Of a stretch of 64,000 nt of DNA, positions 13,401-22,872 are shown piece after piece. The translations under genes were made by a program, and so were the position numbers. The stretch spans positions 38,624,149-38,688,148 of the forward strand of contig NC_088644.1 of NCBI RefSeq assembly GCF_964019385.1, in the 5' to 3' direction. Numbering within the stretch: the first letter of the stretch is position 1; the number at the start of each line of letters is the position of its first letter. The notes below the pieces were generated by a model that was given only the letters and a program-made list of their open reading frames with translations, was not told the DNA's origin and made no database searches. Source of the stretch: Sycon ciliatum. Lineage: Eukaryota; Porifera; Calcarea; Leucosolenida; Sycettidae.

Positions 13401-14145
13401 GCGGGTGTCTGTCTATTCATGGCCACAGCCAATGATGTGGCCATGCCCCGTGGATTAGTGTGGAGCAGGGCCTAGGGCTGGGCACTGACTGAGCACATCC
13501 AAGAGTCTCTCATCTAGAGTACTACAAATCAATGTACTACTAGTATTCATGCCTTACCCAGGAGGGTAGCTCGTGCATGTGAGCCAGAATCAGCCCGGAG
13601 TCATCACGATGCTCTGACAGAGTCGCCTGGCGCAGCATGCGTTGCCTCCGCTTCTCCCAATGCACCACACCGCCGATAACGATGACCAACCATAGCCAAC
13701 TGAACCCACATGCACCCAGTAGCCAGATAAACAATACAAACGTGAAGCGGACCAGCACACCAGAAAGGCCGCCGGTGAATCGGGAGAGCGGAAGTTCTCC
13801 TCTCCTTGCGGCAGTGAGCGCGTGTGCCGCGGCCGTTTTCCGGTCACGACCCGTAGATCTACCCGCATGCTTTCCTACAGCTTCGGGTGGCCGAGTATCT
13901 GTCATGTCTGTCGTGTCCTGCTGCTGGATGGCGGCAGTGATCGCATGTGCTGCGACTATTGTCCGGCCACGACCCGTAGTACCCACATGCTTTCCGACAG
14001 CTTCGGGTGGTCGAGTATCTATCACGGCTGTTGTATCCTGCTGAACGGTGGTGCCAGTTACGGCCTCGGACCCATCGACCCTGTCTGTTATTTCGGCACT
14101 CTTCAGTGCCCGCAAGCGCGCACCGGTCGTTCGTTGCTCCGACAT
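853..14145 (-). CDS. ESYT: Extended synaptotagmin (E-Syt), multi-exon, 3' part incomplete
   Basis: E-Syts tether the ER to the plasma membrane and move glycerolipids through an SMP domain, with C2 domains binding Ca2+ and membrane. Exons placed, 5' to 3' on the minus strand: 13558-14145, 12886-12927, 12347-12484, 11592-11671, 10845-10914, 9943-10032, 9089-9144, 8331-8454, 7262-7361, then 5794-5879 and 853-1032 after gaps. Phases agree across the first nine. Exon 1 encodes a basic N-terminus, a hydrophobic hairpin (about residues 131-162) and the LPSW motif before SMP. Exons 2-8 read as SMP (FPDVTRVEWINT, VWPYLEPAIKKIL, ILGGISIFFLEKP, EFDLLGLANIFD). Exon 9 starts the first C2 (VTVVEAKNVEG); 5794-5879 carries the C2 strand VLVEVWDQEDLTTDQLIG. 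Exon 853-1032 begins WLDIRANQ, like the end of the family's first C2 unit. At least two exons (about 1033-5793 and 5880-7261) and the 3' C2 domains are unplaced. Family assignment is firm; exact paralogue is not. Confidence 0.85.
2361..2778. mobile_element. Composite Tigger/pogo-type MITE
   Basis: Begins TACAGTCAGACCTCGC and ends with its approximate inverse GGTCTGACTGTA, TA at both ends, as expected of Tc1/mariner-Tigger TIRs. From about 2557 the right half matches the element at 3005-3196. The left half (about 2390-2530) matches, inverted, sequence at 29600-29750. Two families therefore seem joined or nested. No transposase is visible. Confidence 0.65.
3005..3196. mobile_element. Tigger/pogo-type MITE, 192 bp
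   Basis: TACAGCCAGACCTCG at the left and the inverse CAAGGTCTGGCTGTA at the right, with TA ends. The interior repeats CCGGAT motifs shared with 2557-2778. Too small to code. Confidence 0.7.
3484..3860. mobile_element. Foldback-like element with long TIRs
   Basis: The left arm (about 3484-3565) and right arm (about 3775-3860) are inverted copies sharing CATAAACAAGAGTATGCAAC and a GC-rich GCGCGGCGCGCTGCC-like block. The central 200 bp is unique. No coding capacity. Confidence 0.7.
3895..4238. repeat. 38-bp tandem repeat, about 9 copies
   Basis: The unit contains GTGGAACTCACATAG and ACATACTCTGATAATACATACA. Copies differ by only a few bases (TAG/CAG, CATA/CGTA), so amplification looks recent. 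Confidence 0.92.
4293..4512. mobile_element. MITE of the AAATTTTCGG family, copy 1
   Basis: Starts TACTGTAAAAGCAGAAAATT and ends with its near inverse; the interior repeats TTTTCGGT and ACCGAAAA. A second copy is at 30990-31272 and a divergent relative near 5475-5692. Non-coding. Confidence 0.75.
4515..5458 (+). mobile_element. 5'-truncated LINE fragment (RT C-terminal region)
   Basis: The frame 4534-5181 encodes the region after the RT palm, with HKHLGIFLDEHLSW, LFDYCSLVW and LMHRLEVTHRKLLRLIFR. These match the C-terminal block of Jockey/CR1/L2-type LINEs and the LINE at 20131-22710. The 3' end has an AATAAT/AAGAAG tail. RT catalytic motifs are absent, so it is dead on arrival. It abuts the MITE at 4293-4512 and lies in an E-Syt intron. 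Confidence 0.85.
5475..5692. mobile_element. Divergent MITE rich in AATTTTCGGT
   Basis: Repeated AAATTTTCGGT and ACCGAAAA words in opposite orientations mark a decayed relative of the 4293-4512 family, just past the LINE tail. Confidence 0.5.
5940..6015. repeat. Degenerate (AC/GC)n microsatellite
   Basis: Alternating purine-pyrimidine tract of CACG, CATA and CACA words. Confidence 0.85.
6678..6749 (-). CDS. Tentative C2-domain exon of the E-Syt gene
   Basis: A short open stretch reads MHNIWGTNFAYETALAAL, which resembles the W-N-x-x-F strand of a C2 domain. It lies between the exon at 7262-7361 and the one at 5794-5879, where such sequence is expected. A GT donor follows, and a poor AG acceptor fits phase 1 upstream. 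About 15 family residues would still be missing between it and the preceding exon, and its phase does not meet the next exon. The call rests on position and one motif. Confidence 0.3.
7418..7502. repeat. (AC)n microsatellite
   Basis: AC repeat broken by two or three AT steps, immediately upstream (minus strand) of the E-Syt first C2 exon. Confidence 0.95.
8068..8248. mobile_element. Tigger/pogo-type MITE, left end
   Basis: Begins TACAGTGAAACCTGTCTAAG, then repeats GTGGTC, CTTATCC and GGTCGCC words typical of these elements. The right terminus is unclear. Similar text occurs at 23942-24156 and 30100-30212. Confidence 0.55.
10371..10462. repeat. 9-bp minisatellite (GTGGCCATG)n
   Basis: About eight units of GGTGGCCAT with GGTTGCCAT variants. 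The antisense frame reads HGHHGNHG, an artefact. Confidence 0.85.
10590..10695 (+). mobile_element. LINE 3' end remnant with (AAATA)n tail
   Basis: The stretch with ATTCCCTGGCCACGGGAAGG followed by AAATAAATAAATAAA resembles the 3' UTR and tail of the minus-strand LINE at 20131-22710. Only the end is left. Confidence 0.5.
11105..11320. mobile_element. MITE of the TTCGGC family, copy 1
   Basis: Repeated GGCCGAAAAT and ATTTTCGGC words in opposite orientations. Related sequence in the other orientation is at 49865-50062, inside a PARN intron. Confidence 0.5.
11883..12113. mobile_element. MITE with TACTGTAAAGCGTGAAT TIRs
   Basis: Left end TACTGTAAAGCGTGAATTTT; right end is the near inverse AATTTCACGGTTTACAGTA, with TA flanks. 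The interior is rich in TTCGCG/CGCGAA. 231 bp, non-coding, in an E-Syt intron. Confidence 0.7.
13804..14043 (-). repeat. Internal 40-residue duplication in E-Syt exon 1
   Basis: Two tandem copies of a 120-bp segment lie in the E-Syt N-terminus, residues about 35-73 and 75-113. Both contain DTRPPEAVGKH and end with AAHAxTAA. The copies differ at several codons, so the duplication is not fresh. The segment precedes the membrane hairpin and would be cytosolic. I know no domain match. Confidence 0.7.
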
Positions 14146-14149
14146 TTCC

Positions 14150-15440
14150 CCAGGTCGTACATGAGTAGTTACTAGATCAACGACGGGAGCGGAGTTCCGC
14201 TCCGCTCAGGGTAGAGGAGTACAGCTCGTGGGAGGACACTACATCCTGCGCAGGCTCCGGTGGCTCTGTGATGTCAACGTGAGAGAAGTAGACCTACTAG
14301 TAATACTAGAAACGTTGCACTGGCAGTTGATGCTGATGGAGAAATAGAAAGAGCAAAAGCAAGCCTGCTGAGTTGAGTGATACGGTTGAAGCACCGTTTC
14401 CTCGATCCCTGGCCTGACTGAGTAGGTCTACGACTAGTACTAGAGAGTAGAGTAGATCTACGAGTAGGTCTACGCTTTTGCTTTTGAGTTTTGGTGGCAC
14501 ATGTCACCTGGGTGCGCATCTATTCCGAGTGTGACATGTGACAGGTGCAGGGTAGGATCTACATACTAGTAGCTCTATTTATAGGCGTGGTACAGACACT
14601 CGTAGGGGGTACCGGTAACGGGTCGATATACTCTTGTTCGGTGTGAGCCATCCTTGCGTCAGCCACAAGTCGTTTTTACATTGCTAGTAATTTTACAGTT
14701 TTGTCACAGTGTTCAACAGTACTAGTAACTGTTGCTGGTGGTAAACTAACTAACTACTTCGAAGTAATGACCAGGGAGTCGTAATCGTATTATTAGTATT
14801 AGCAAGTAAACTCCGAGGCCTGGACTCTAAGGACGTTACGAACTCGCCTCCCCGGTCAATCTGGGGCAAACGAGCTGCAGTGCAGGATCAGGAGTGCCGC
14901 GAGCCATGCTGCTTGTCTTCAATCCGTGGTCGTACAGCACATCTCCAGTTGTTATTGCGTTTGAATCTGAGCCAAGACTCAAGGCAAGAGTCAACCACTT
15001 GGCACTTGTCTTTATGACGGCATTGGGCATTTTTGGTTTGAGACCTGTACTTTTACTAAGGGGCCAACTGGGGTTAGGGTTACTTCAGTTAGGGTTAGGA
15101 CTGCGGCGCGGCGTGGCACTGACTTGACTGAGCTGCCGACCTGGCTGCGCGCGGGGTTTTCACGACTAGTTGCTGGACCGCAGACAGTCACTTTCAGCCA
15201 GGCTTCAGTCAACTAGAGTAGTTTTCACACAGCTTCCCCGCCCTTGGTATGTCTCACCCATTCCACCATCTCCCGTGTAGTTGGTACCTGCTGGTAAAAT
15301 GCTGAATGGCCACCATCGGTCTCTTCAGCGTTCTTGCAGAGGGTTCCCTTCCGTCTTCGTCGAAAAAAATAGAGAAAAATAGCTACTGGCACTGGCTACA
15401 GTTCTAGGCAATAATAATAATTTATTATACTGAGTCCGAG
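14150..15440. other. Presumed E-Syt upstream region; no gene seen
   Basis: No recognisable coding exon. It is rich in ACTAGTACTAGTA and GTAGATCTAC words. A short TTAGGG-like patch near 15070-15100 has too few units to be telomeric. The E-Syt promoter should lie at its left end, but no clear core element was found. Confidence 0.4.
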
Positions 15441-15447
15441 ACGACAG

Positions 15448-15705
15448 ATGACAAAACAGACCTTGTGTGTCAACGAAACCTGGCTCGACGCCACTGTTTC
15501 GGACCAAGAAATCGCCCTGACTGGCTATAATGTAACACGCAGGGACCGTATTGGTCGAGCGGGGGGAGGAGTTTGTATATACTGGAAGCCATGTCTTCCC
15601 GTAAAACCAAGAGACGACATAGCAGAAGCCACGCCTGTAGAACAAGAGTATATACGCTCCCTGGACTGGAGCTCATTTTACTCTTCCATCCGGGACTTGT
15701 TTTCA
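15448..15705 (+). mobile_element. LINE endonuclease fragment
   Basis: The frame reads VNETWLDATVSDQEI, GYNVTRRDRIG and GGGVCIYW, the central part of the APE-type endonuclease of Jockey/CR1/L2-like LINEs. It has no start, no catalytic N-terminal region and no RT after it. Sequence degenerates beyond about 15640. Confidence 0.8.
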
Positions 15706-16414
15706 TAACGACACCTAGTAGGCTACATGTAGACGCGAGCTTCGACCTCTTGTTGACAGAGTGGGTGTTATCGGTCGGGCCACACAATCACTATTATCCT
15801 TTGTGGCCATGCAGAATGATGCTCTCCCAGTGTGTGCTGGTAATGTATGGCATGACATGGTCCGTGTGAAATAGAGCCTGCCAAAATTATAATTTAATAC
15901 CGGTATGTGCCATGGGATAGGCGGAATCTGACAGTAGCCTGAGCCTGCATGTCGCACGACTGAGGTGACCATGGTGACACTGTGCCTCTCTTTTTCTTTC
16001 TCACTTGCATTTCAGCTTATCACCCACACCTTTGCTGATGCCCTTCTTCGCCGTGTGCATCTTATAGTGATATGATCTAAGTTGGCGCCGTTGGCGAGTT
16101 ACAGTAATTATTTCCACTCTTCACTTTGACTGGCAACTGACTATTGACGAGAGAATTTACAGATTATTGGCGTAACACACTTCCTAGTACATGAGCTCCT
16201 ACTTGGTAATTGAAAGCATCATTGTTTGGCACGGTACATGTACATGTATATGATGAATCATGATGGTCAAGTGCTCAGTTGTTGTCACAATACGATAATG
16301 ATTATAACGAACTAGTTTTGATTTGCAATGCTAGAGCTCAGTTTTGGAATGGATATGTTGCTGTAAATGCTTGCAGGCTGATGGCGACTGGGCTATGTCA
16401 GCTTGGGCATTGGC

Positions 16415-16450
16415 TCTGTTGCAGCTGGGGGGGGGGGGGGGGGGGGGGGG
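16415..16450. repeat. Poly-G tract (about 25 nt)
   Basis: Uninterrupted G run, the longest of many such tracts in the window. Confidence 0.9.
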
Positions 16451-16507
16451 TCAGAGCGTAATGAGGGTAACTCAGTGTCTGCTCCAGGATTGTAGGACAG
16501 CCGGGTG

Positions 16508-16802
16508 CACGTGTACCTGGCGCAACCATTTCAACCGGGTCGGAACCGGGTACACATGTACCTGGCGCAACCATTTCAACCGGGTCGGAACCGGGTACAC
16601 ATGTACCTGGCGCAACCATTTCAACCGGGTCGGAACCGGGTACACATGTACCTGCTGGCGCAACCATTTCAACCGGGTCGGAACCGGGTACACATGTACC
16701 TGCTGGCGCAACCATTTCAACCGGGTCGGAACCGGGTACACATGTACCTGGCGCAACCATTTCAACCGGGTCGGAGCCGGGTACACATGTACCTGCTGGC
16801 GC
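16508..16802. repeat. 45/48-bp minisatellite, about 6.5 copies
   Basis: The unit contains CGCAACCATTTCAACCGGGT and CGGAACCGGGTACACATGTA; some copies carry an extra CTG. Because 45 and 48 are multiples of three, several frames stay open (TWRNHFNRVGTGYTC and others); I treat these as artefacts. Degenerate AACCGGGT words continue to about 17105, near the lipase 3' end. Confidence 0.92.
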
Positions 16803-17621
16803 TGTCTCACCAGCCGAGTCACATGCTTTTAAAACTGGTTGGTTGGTTTATTTTAATTCGGGCAATAAACGGGAACTAGGCCCAATGATATAAAGGCGAA
16901 TGGATAAGCCGCATTTAGAAAAGAGAGGACAGGAATTAGAAAATTACGAAAGAAGAAGAAGTATCTGACACATACAAGCCATGTAGTCAGTCCTTTCAAA
17001 GTTCGAAAGTGTAAAGTACCAACCGGGTCACAGGTGACCCGGTACTATATTTTCAACCGGGTCCAAGCGCCGCCCAACCGGGTGGATTACCCGGCTCACC
17101 CGGCGCTGGAGCAGACACTGTAACTTACCATCTGCAAACAGACAGGGGGATGTCATTCTGCTTTATATACTTTTGGAAGAGATTTGATATTACAAGGAGG
17201 AGGGGGGGTGGGGGGTGCTAGATGAGATCCCCGGGAGAGATGAGATCCCCGGGAATGCCACAGGACATCTCATAGCACGGAGATACGGCAATAGTTATCA
17301 TCGAGGCTCACTGATAAAGTTCTGTTGAATAGATATAACATATCTCAAACTGGGGAATGGCATCAGGGGCAATGAAATCAAATCAATCAGCCAATGCATG
17401 ATCAAACTGGGGTACATGGTGTTGTAATCCGTTGAACGCCTTTTGCGAACTGTCCAATGCAGTACGCAACCAAACTGTCTTTAACATCTTGTTCTTATCT
17501 GCCGCACGTGCAATCTGCTGAGTTCCGACGGGTAAGAGTGGAATGAGAATATAGCGCCCGTGTGTCTGCTACACTTGGAAAACAACCCGGCTGGTGCAGT
17601 TGGTGTCGGTCCTCTCAGCTC

Positions 17622-18929
17622 TCACCCGGTTGGAAAAACGGAGTCGGCTGTTGGGCACATGAACGGAGCTTGGTAGTCGAACGTGCTGAGCTTCTTGTCC
17701 TTCGGCGACAGCATGTTGTTCCAGAGGACTTTGGCCATGGCAATATGAGCCGCTAGCGATGGGTGGAAGCAGTCAATTGTTGATAGAAACGAGATGGGAA
17801 ACGTTTCGTTAACTGGCTGAGTGAATCCGGGCTGGATGACAGCCGCAAAGGTGTCGGACTTCTCTGCCGAGATTTCAGCGACGACTTCTTCCAGCGCCAG
17901 ATTGTACAAGTCCGTGAGGTTGTCCATTTTCTGCCGCATCACCAGGCCGTCGGGAGTGTCGGAGAACGCACAGGAGCACTCCCACTCAAAGATGGACTTG
18001 TGCATGGAACGGCAGTACTCCGAGTGCAGAGTGGCATTGTGCACGACGGACACATGCATCAGCTGAACGACGTTGACGAACAGACGAGGTATTCCGGCCT
18101 TCAAACCGGTCAGCACCTGCCGGAAGTACTGCTTGTACAGTTTGTACGTGACCGGTTGCCATGCTGTACTGTTGTCACAGCCTGCACACATATCATTGGA
18201 ACCGATGTATATCGACAAGACCTTCCAGTCGTTCTCAAAGTCGATTCGACTGTCGGCTTTCAGCTGCTCGATCAGGTAAGAGAGTTGATTGCCTTTTCCG
18301 TTGGCGAGGTTGTACATCATGGCGAAGCTCTGGGCCGCGTTCAGACGGTCCAGTTCGGGATGTCGTCGCTCCGGGCAAATCAGCCCCCAGCAGAACTCCC
18401 ATGTGTGCTCGCCCAAACTCATGCCGATCAAATCCGGGTTGTAGCGCTTCAAGTACGCCGGTATCGTGCTGGCGTTCGGCGCGCCGCCCATGCTGAACGA
18501 CCAGCCTCGCCACTCCAGTAGGTCATGCTCCAGCCCCTGCACTCCCATCTCCCCGAAGCCTGCCGTCAGACTATCGCCCATTGCCATGACGACCTTGACG
18601 TCCTGCGGGTGCAGTGAGTGCACGCTGGTGCTGGTGGCATTGCGTGCCGGTAAACTGGGGCAGTTGAAAGGATCAGCCTGCTGGTGCGGGGTCAGTCCAG
18701 CGCCAGCGGTGCCCGTGGTGGCACTGTTCGCATTATCGATATCTACCTCTACCAATCGAGACAGGACAGTCTGTACTACTCGCTCCTGATACTCTCGATG
18801 TGTCGCCGACCTCCCGGCGCGCGGTATCCCGCTCTGTGCCCCAGTGCAATGACTTATCTGCAGGATCGCGGCTAGAAACACAATTCGCGCGGAGAGCAGC
18901 ATGAGGCTAGCGGCTTGGTGATACTCCAT
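17622..18929 (-). CDS. PLB1-like: Secreted phospholipase B1-like SGNH lipase
   Basis: Predicted to hydrolyse acyl esters of phospholipids outside the cell. I start at the Met at 18929, not the upstream in-frame Met at 19025, because residues 1-31 from 18929 form a signal peptide with a hydrophobic run (LMLLSARIVFLAAILQI) ending near SHCTGA. The 435-residue product has the SGNH blocks in order: GDSL motif MGDSLTAGFG (nucleophile Ser about 120), SMGG (about 147-149), IGSNDMC (Asn about 245), and STIDCFHPS (Asp 386, His 389). Many Cys and N-x-S/T sites suit a secreted protein. The family's multi-repeat layout and C-terminal membrane segment are missing: one catalytic unit only. The end CCAACCGG/GTGAGA also looks like a splice donor, so one more 3' exon is possible; I found no convincing one. 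No intron interrupts the domain. Confidence 0.88.
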   Translation of the reverse strand: MEYHQAASLMLLSARIVFLAAILQISHCTGAQSGIPRAGRSATHREYQERVVQTVLSRLVEVDIDNANSATTGTAGAGLTPHQQADPFNCPSLPARNATSTSVHSLHPQDVKVVMAMGDSLTAGFGEMGVQGLEHDLLEWRGWSFSMGGAPNASTIPAYLKRYNPDLIGMSLGEHTWEFCWGLICPERRHPELDRLNAAQSFAMMYNLANGKGNQLSYLIEQLKADSRIDFENDWKVLSIYIGSNDMCAGCDNSTAWQPVTYKLYKQYFRQVLTGLKAGIPRLFVNVVQLMHVSVVHNATLHSEYCRSMHKSIFEWECSCAFSDTPDGLVMRQKMDNLTDLYNLALEEVVAEISAEKSDTFAAVIQPGFTQPVNETFPISFLSTIDCFHPSLAAHIAMAKVLWNNMLSPKDKKLSTFDYQAPFMCPTADSVFPTG

Positions 18930-19489
18930 TGTAACTAAACCTCCAGTGGCTTGAAGACGCGGCGAGAGGTCCTCCGCGTGTTTGTCTTGTGGATCTACAG
19001 GGCTTACAAGTGGTCCATTTGCCAATTGGAGTTGCTACCGCCTGTCTATCTGCTACTCGATGAGCATCACCTTTCGGACAAATTAATTTCTTCCACGTTT
19101 TCAGAAAACAAACTGCAGCTGCTTGTCTTGAATTTGAATCGACTGGCTTGGCCGGGTGGGTAGATCTGCCTTCAAGTAAGTAAGTTCAAGCGAACTAAAC
19201 GTCGTCGTTACTACTAGCATACTACAACTGCTGCTGCAGCACTGCTCAGCCTGTCGGGTAGACAGGTGGTTGCCACTTCAAACTTCGGACTTGTGCAGGA
19301 CAGCCGCTGTGTCCTTGGTCCGGCCTTGTCACCCTTGTGTGCCTCGCGCCGCGGACGAGCAAAAACTGGCCACTGGCACTATTGCGGCTGGCCGGCGGCC
19401 AGTGCATGCAGCGTGGCCATGAAAAATGTGCCTCGAATCATCTGCAGAGCGTTGTAGCCAGGGAGTCGTATAATTATGTATCTAATATT

Positions 19490-19615
19490 GACTGAGTACG
19501 AGGTCAATATAGAAATAAAAGCCGAGTAAAAGACCGAGGCGAAGCCGAGGTCTTTTACGAGGTCTTTTATTTCCTATTGACCAAGTACGAAGTCAATATT
19601 AGATTTATCACGACA
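19490..19615. repeat. Imperfect palindrome around GACCGAGGCGAAGCCGAGGTC
   Basis: TATTGACTGAGTACGAGGTC and its near inverse near 19590-19612 flank inner arms of AAAAGACC and GGTCTTTT. Probably a small foldback element; non-coding. Confidence 0.6.
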
Positions 19616-19739
19616 AACAGTCCGTATTTCAAATTCCAGAACGATAACCTCATGAATCCCGGTTTTATGATCGCACAACCGTTGCACCACCACCTACTCA
19701 TGCAGTGACAATGCTGCACTAGACACCGTTCAACTGCGC

Positions 19740-19835
19740 AACCCCTAAGCAGTCAAATATAAGCAGTCAATATAGCCCTAAGGCTAAGGAGTGAAATATG
19801 CAGGAATATTTGACTGCTTAGGTATGGCAAAAATC
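19740..19835. repeat. Small inverted repeat with CCTAAGCAGTCAAATAT arms
   Basis: CCTAAGCAGTCAAATAT at the left is answered by ATATTTGACTGCTTAGG at the right. A MITE-like hairpin of about 90 bp. Confidence 0.6.
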
Positions 19836-19866
19836 TATGCGAGTCAATACTAAGGGAGTGATAAAC

Positions 19867-22800
19867 TACCGTACTGGCAATATATGTTGCCGCGTAACGC
19901 GTAACGCAGGGGGGGGGGGGGGTGCGGCGCAACGCGCGACGAGGCTAGTGCGACAAATTTTCGTTGAGTTCGTAACGCGCGTCCGGCGGGGTGCGGCGAT
20001 CTTTTCATTGCAGTTTGCAAGTCGGGTTTGTAACAGTTGGATAGCAACTGAATTTCTGTGCCTTCAATGTGGATGAAAAGAAAAAATGATGCGGCAAAAG
20101 CAAAAAAAATGATGCGGCAATAGCAAAAAAGTGATTTATTTATTATTTATTTATTTATTTATTTATTTATTCAACATCTCCTGGCCCGTCCGAAGACTGC
20201 CAATAAACATGAGAGGTCAGGTGATAGCCAACCACGGCAAGCTAAAAGGGAAAAAAAAGAAAGATGCTGTCAGAGAGGGAAAGGAGATAGGGAGAGAAAA
20301 AGAAAGGGAGGCACATTAATAATACATGGGATCACTTCGGATGAGACAGTGTGGAAAGCTGGACTGTGAATTTCCTGATATCCTGGCATGTCTTAATGCT
20401 AGTAGGCAGGTTAGACCAAAGGGAGTATGCTGAGAAGAAAGGGGATTTCAAAAACAGAGAGGAACTAGCGCGGGGCAGTGATAAGGCATTGCGTGTTGGG
20501 CTAGTGGTAACAAACCAGTTGTACTTGGCAATATGTTTCGGGACTTGGGCTAGGAAGATTTTTTGCACAAGGATACAAAGATGCTGCTGATGTCGGGCAA
20601 GAAGAGGGTGCGTGGAAGCAAGTTTATAAAGACAAAGGGAGGCAAATGTTTGGTCTTTTCGAAACAGAATTTTCAGAAGCAAGCGTTGATGTACCTCCAG
20701 TCTGTGGAGTAAAGTCTGAGACAACCCGCACCAAGCTATATCGCAATAGTCAAATATAGGCAAAATGTACGACTTAAAGAACAATTCTCTGCAGTTATCA
20801 TTCAAGTGTTGGCAGTGGGGTTGTAGCATACCTAAGGACGCACTCGCACGCTTGCACACAGACTGGACTTGTGGAGACCAGGAGAGTTGGCGGTCGAGAA
20901 TAACGCCCAGGTGCTTGTGCTCGTTAACAACTTTAATAGGTGTACTATTTAGACCAGGAAAATACAGAAGTTGAGTGGGGGGCGAGGGAGAGAAGAACAT
21001 GGCCTCGGTTTTGGCGAGGTTAGGCTTCAGTTTCCAGGTTTCCATCCATGTTACTGTAGCGTTGACCCCGGACTGCATGGAGGCCGTGAGGTTGTCTGCC
21101 GAGCTGTCGGAGCACATCAGAGCAGTGTCGTCAGCAAAAAGACTTACATTTGGTACAAGGGCTGGCAAGTCATTAACGTACAGTAGAAATAGGAGCGGCC
21201 CAAGTATGGACCCCTGGGGTACCCCAGACACGACTAGTAATGGGTCTGATAGGGAGGTAGATACTCTGACAGTCTGGTGGCGGCAGGAAAGATAGGATGA
21301 GAGCCATTGCAGGGCTGGACCGTGTACCAAGAAGACGGACTCTAGCTTTGCAAGCAGACCACGATGCCAGACGGTGTCGAAAGCTTTCGCTAGGTCAAAG
21401 AACACGATGCCAACATGCCGCCTGAGGTTCCGCTGGGTGTAGATGTCTTGTACTAGACGTGTTAGTTGGAAAGTTGTGGAGTCTCCACGGCAGAAACCGG
21501 ATTGAGATGGTGAAAGCGCTGGGGTGACGTGGCAGTACAGAGACTCAAAGAAAATACGTTCACAGACCTTGGACACAGCGGGAAGGAGAGAGATTGGTCT
21601 GTAGTTGCCAGCCTGAGAGCGTTGGCCTTTCTTATAGATCGGGACGATAACAGCAGATTTCCAGACGGACGGAAATACTCCTGTACGATATGACATGTTA
21701 AAGAGCAGGCACAAGGGATAGGACAGAGATGGCGCAAGCCATTTGAGAACCTCATTGGGTATGCCATCTTCGCCAGGGGACTTACAATTCTTCAGGAGTT
21801 TGAGGTGCTTACAGACGGTAGCAGTCGTGGTAACGACGCGTGTGAGTGGTGCGCTAAGTTCAGGGGCTGGGGACAGCGATGGAATGACCCAATTCGGATC
21901 TTCCGGAATGCCGGATGAAACAAACTGCTTGTTCAGTGTGTCTGCAATCGCCTTCACATCGTGCTGGCGGTTGCCATTGGAGTCCGTCAGGTACTGGATT
22001 GGCGCGCGGGAGGTCCCGCGGCACTGGTTGCGAATGAATTGGTGGAGTGATGGGCGATCGGGGGAGGAGAGTGTTGCAGAAAGAGAGTTTAGAAAGGAGC
22101 GGTGTGAGGTACGAGAAAGGTGCTTGACGAAGTTGCGTTGAACTCGGTAAGCCTCCCGGTTAACCGGCGTTGGGAATTTCTTGTAGATGCTGAAAAGATC
22201 ACGCTTGCGCTTCACTTCAGATACGAGGGACCGTGTCACCCATGGGGGACTAGATGTCGAGGATGTTGGGTTGGAATGTTTCCGGTTGTTGTAGCCGATA
22301 GCAAAGTTAGAGAGGTGCTGTTGGAACCCTCGTTCAAGGACGGCTGCAAAGTGATCTACCGCGGCGTCAACAGTTGGAGAGCCTTCTGGTTGCAGAAACG
22401 ACCAGTCGTGGCAGGAGAAATCAGCGTTCATAGAGTCCCAGCACTGAGAGGGAACTCGACGGAAGCGATATGGGAACGGTTTGCGAGAAGGAAGTGGCAG
22501 GTCTGGATCCGAGGGCAATGAGACGGCGAACTGGCATGAAACCATGAGATGGTCCGAGGAGCCAAGAGCGCAAGCTGTGTGAACGTCCGTCGCCAGCAGG
22601 GGTTGGTTCGTGAAGACAAGGTCTAGACATGACTGTGTTCCGGAAGATGTTGTGTGCGTTGGACTCTGCACCAGCTGATCCAAACCGAAGCAGGTAAGGG
22701 TGCGAAAAAGTGATGCGGCAATAGCAAAAAAAGGACTGCGGCAATATATAGAAACCTGTGTAACGGCTCCTGTGCGACTTTGCATGTAACGCCCTGCGTG

Positions 22801-22872
22801 CGGCAAACATGTGCCAATGACTATGTAACGCTTCATGGCCTCACTGCGGCAACATATATTGCCAGTACGGTA
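19867..22872. mobile_element. MITE with 27-bp TIRs, split by a LINE
   Basis: The ends are TACCGTACTGGCAATATATG (19867) and its inverse CATATATTGCCAGTACGGTA (ending 22872), continuing to about 27 bp, with TA at each end. Without the LINE at 20131-22710 and one copy of its 21-bp duplication it is about 405 bp. The interior is GC-rich with GTAACGC and GCGGCAA words and no coding capacity. Confidence 0.85.
20131..22710 (-). mobile_element. Young 5'-truncated non-LTR retrotransposon (Jockey/CR1/L2-like)
   Basis: Flanked by a perfect 21-bp target-site duplication: TGATGCGGCAATAGCAAAAA plus one A, at 20110-20130 and 22711-22731. The 3' end on the minus strand is an (AAAT)n-type tail. One frame stays open from the 5' truncation point to the stop at 20332, about 790 codons. 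It begins in the C-terminal endonuclease (LDLVFTN, GSSDHLMVSCQ), then gives RT (VIVPIYKKG, NYRPISLLPAVSK, FDLAKAFDTVWH, GVPQGSILGPLLF, LFADDTALMC) and the thumb block (HKHLGVILDRQLSW, LPIFDYCDIAW). The intact frame and perfect duplication suggest recent insertion. Codons upstream of 22710 belong to the host MITE, so the longer apparent protein is an artefact. Confidence 0.93.

Noticed and set aside
13637-14175. Plus-strand open frames of over 110 codons
   Set aside because: Antisense shadows of E-Syt exon 1, whose TM hairpin and splice phase are convincing.
15070-15100. TTAGGG-like telomere repeat
   Set aside because: Only two or three imperfect units in an internal position.
16344-16879. 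Open frames on both strands over the 45/48-bp minisatellite
   Set aside because: Openness follows from a stop-free unit whose length is a multiple of three; no start context or domain.
18000-18521. Plus-strand frame of 173 codons
   Set aside because: Antisense to the SGNH lipase.
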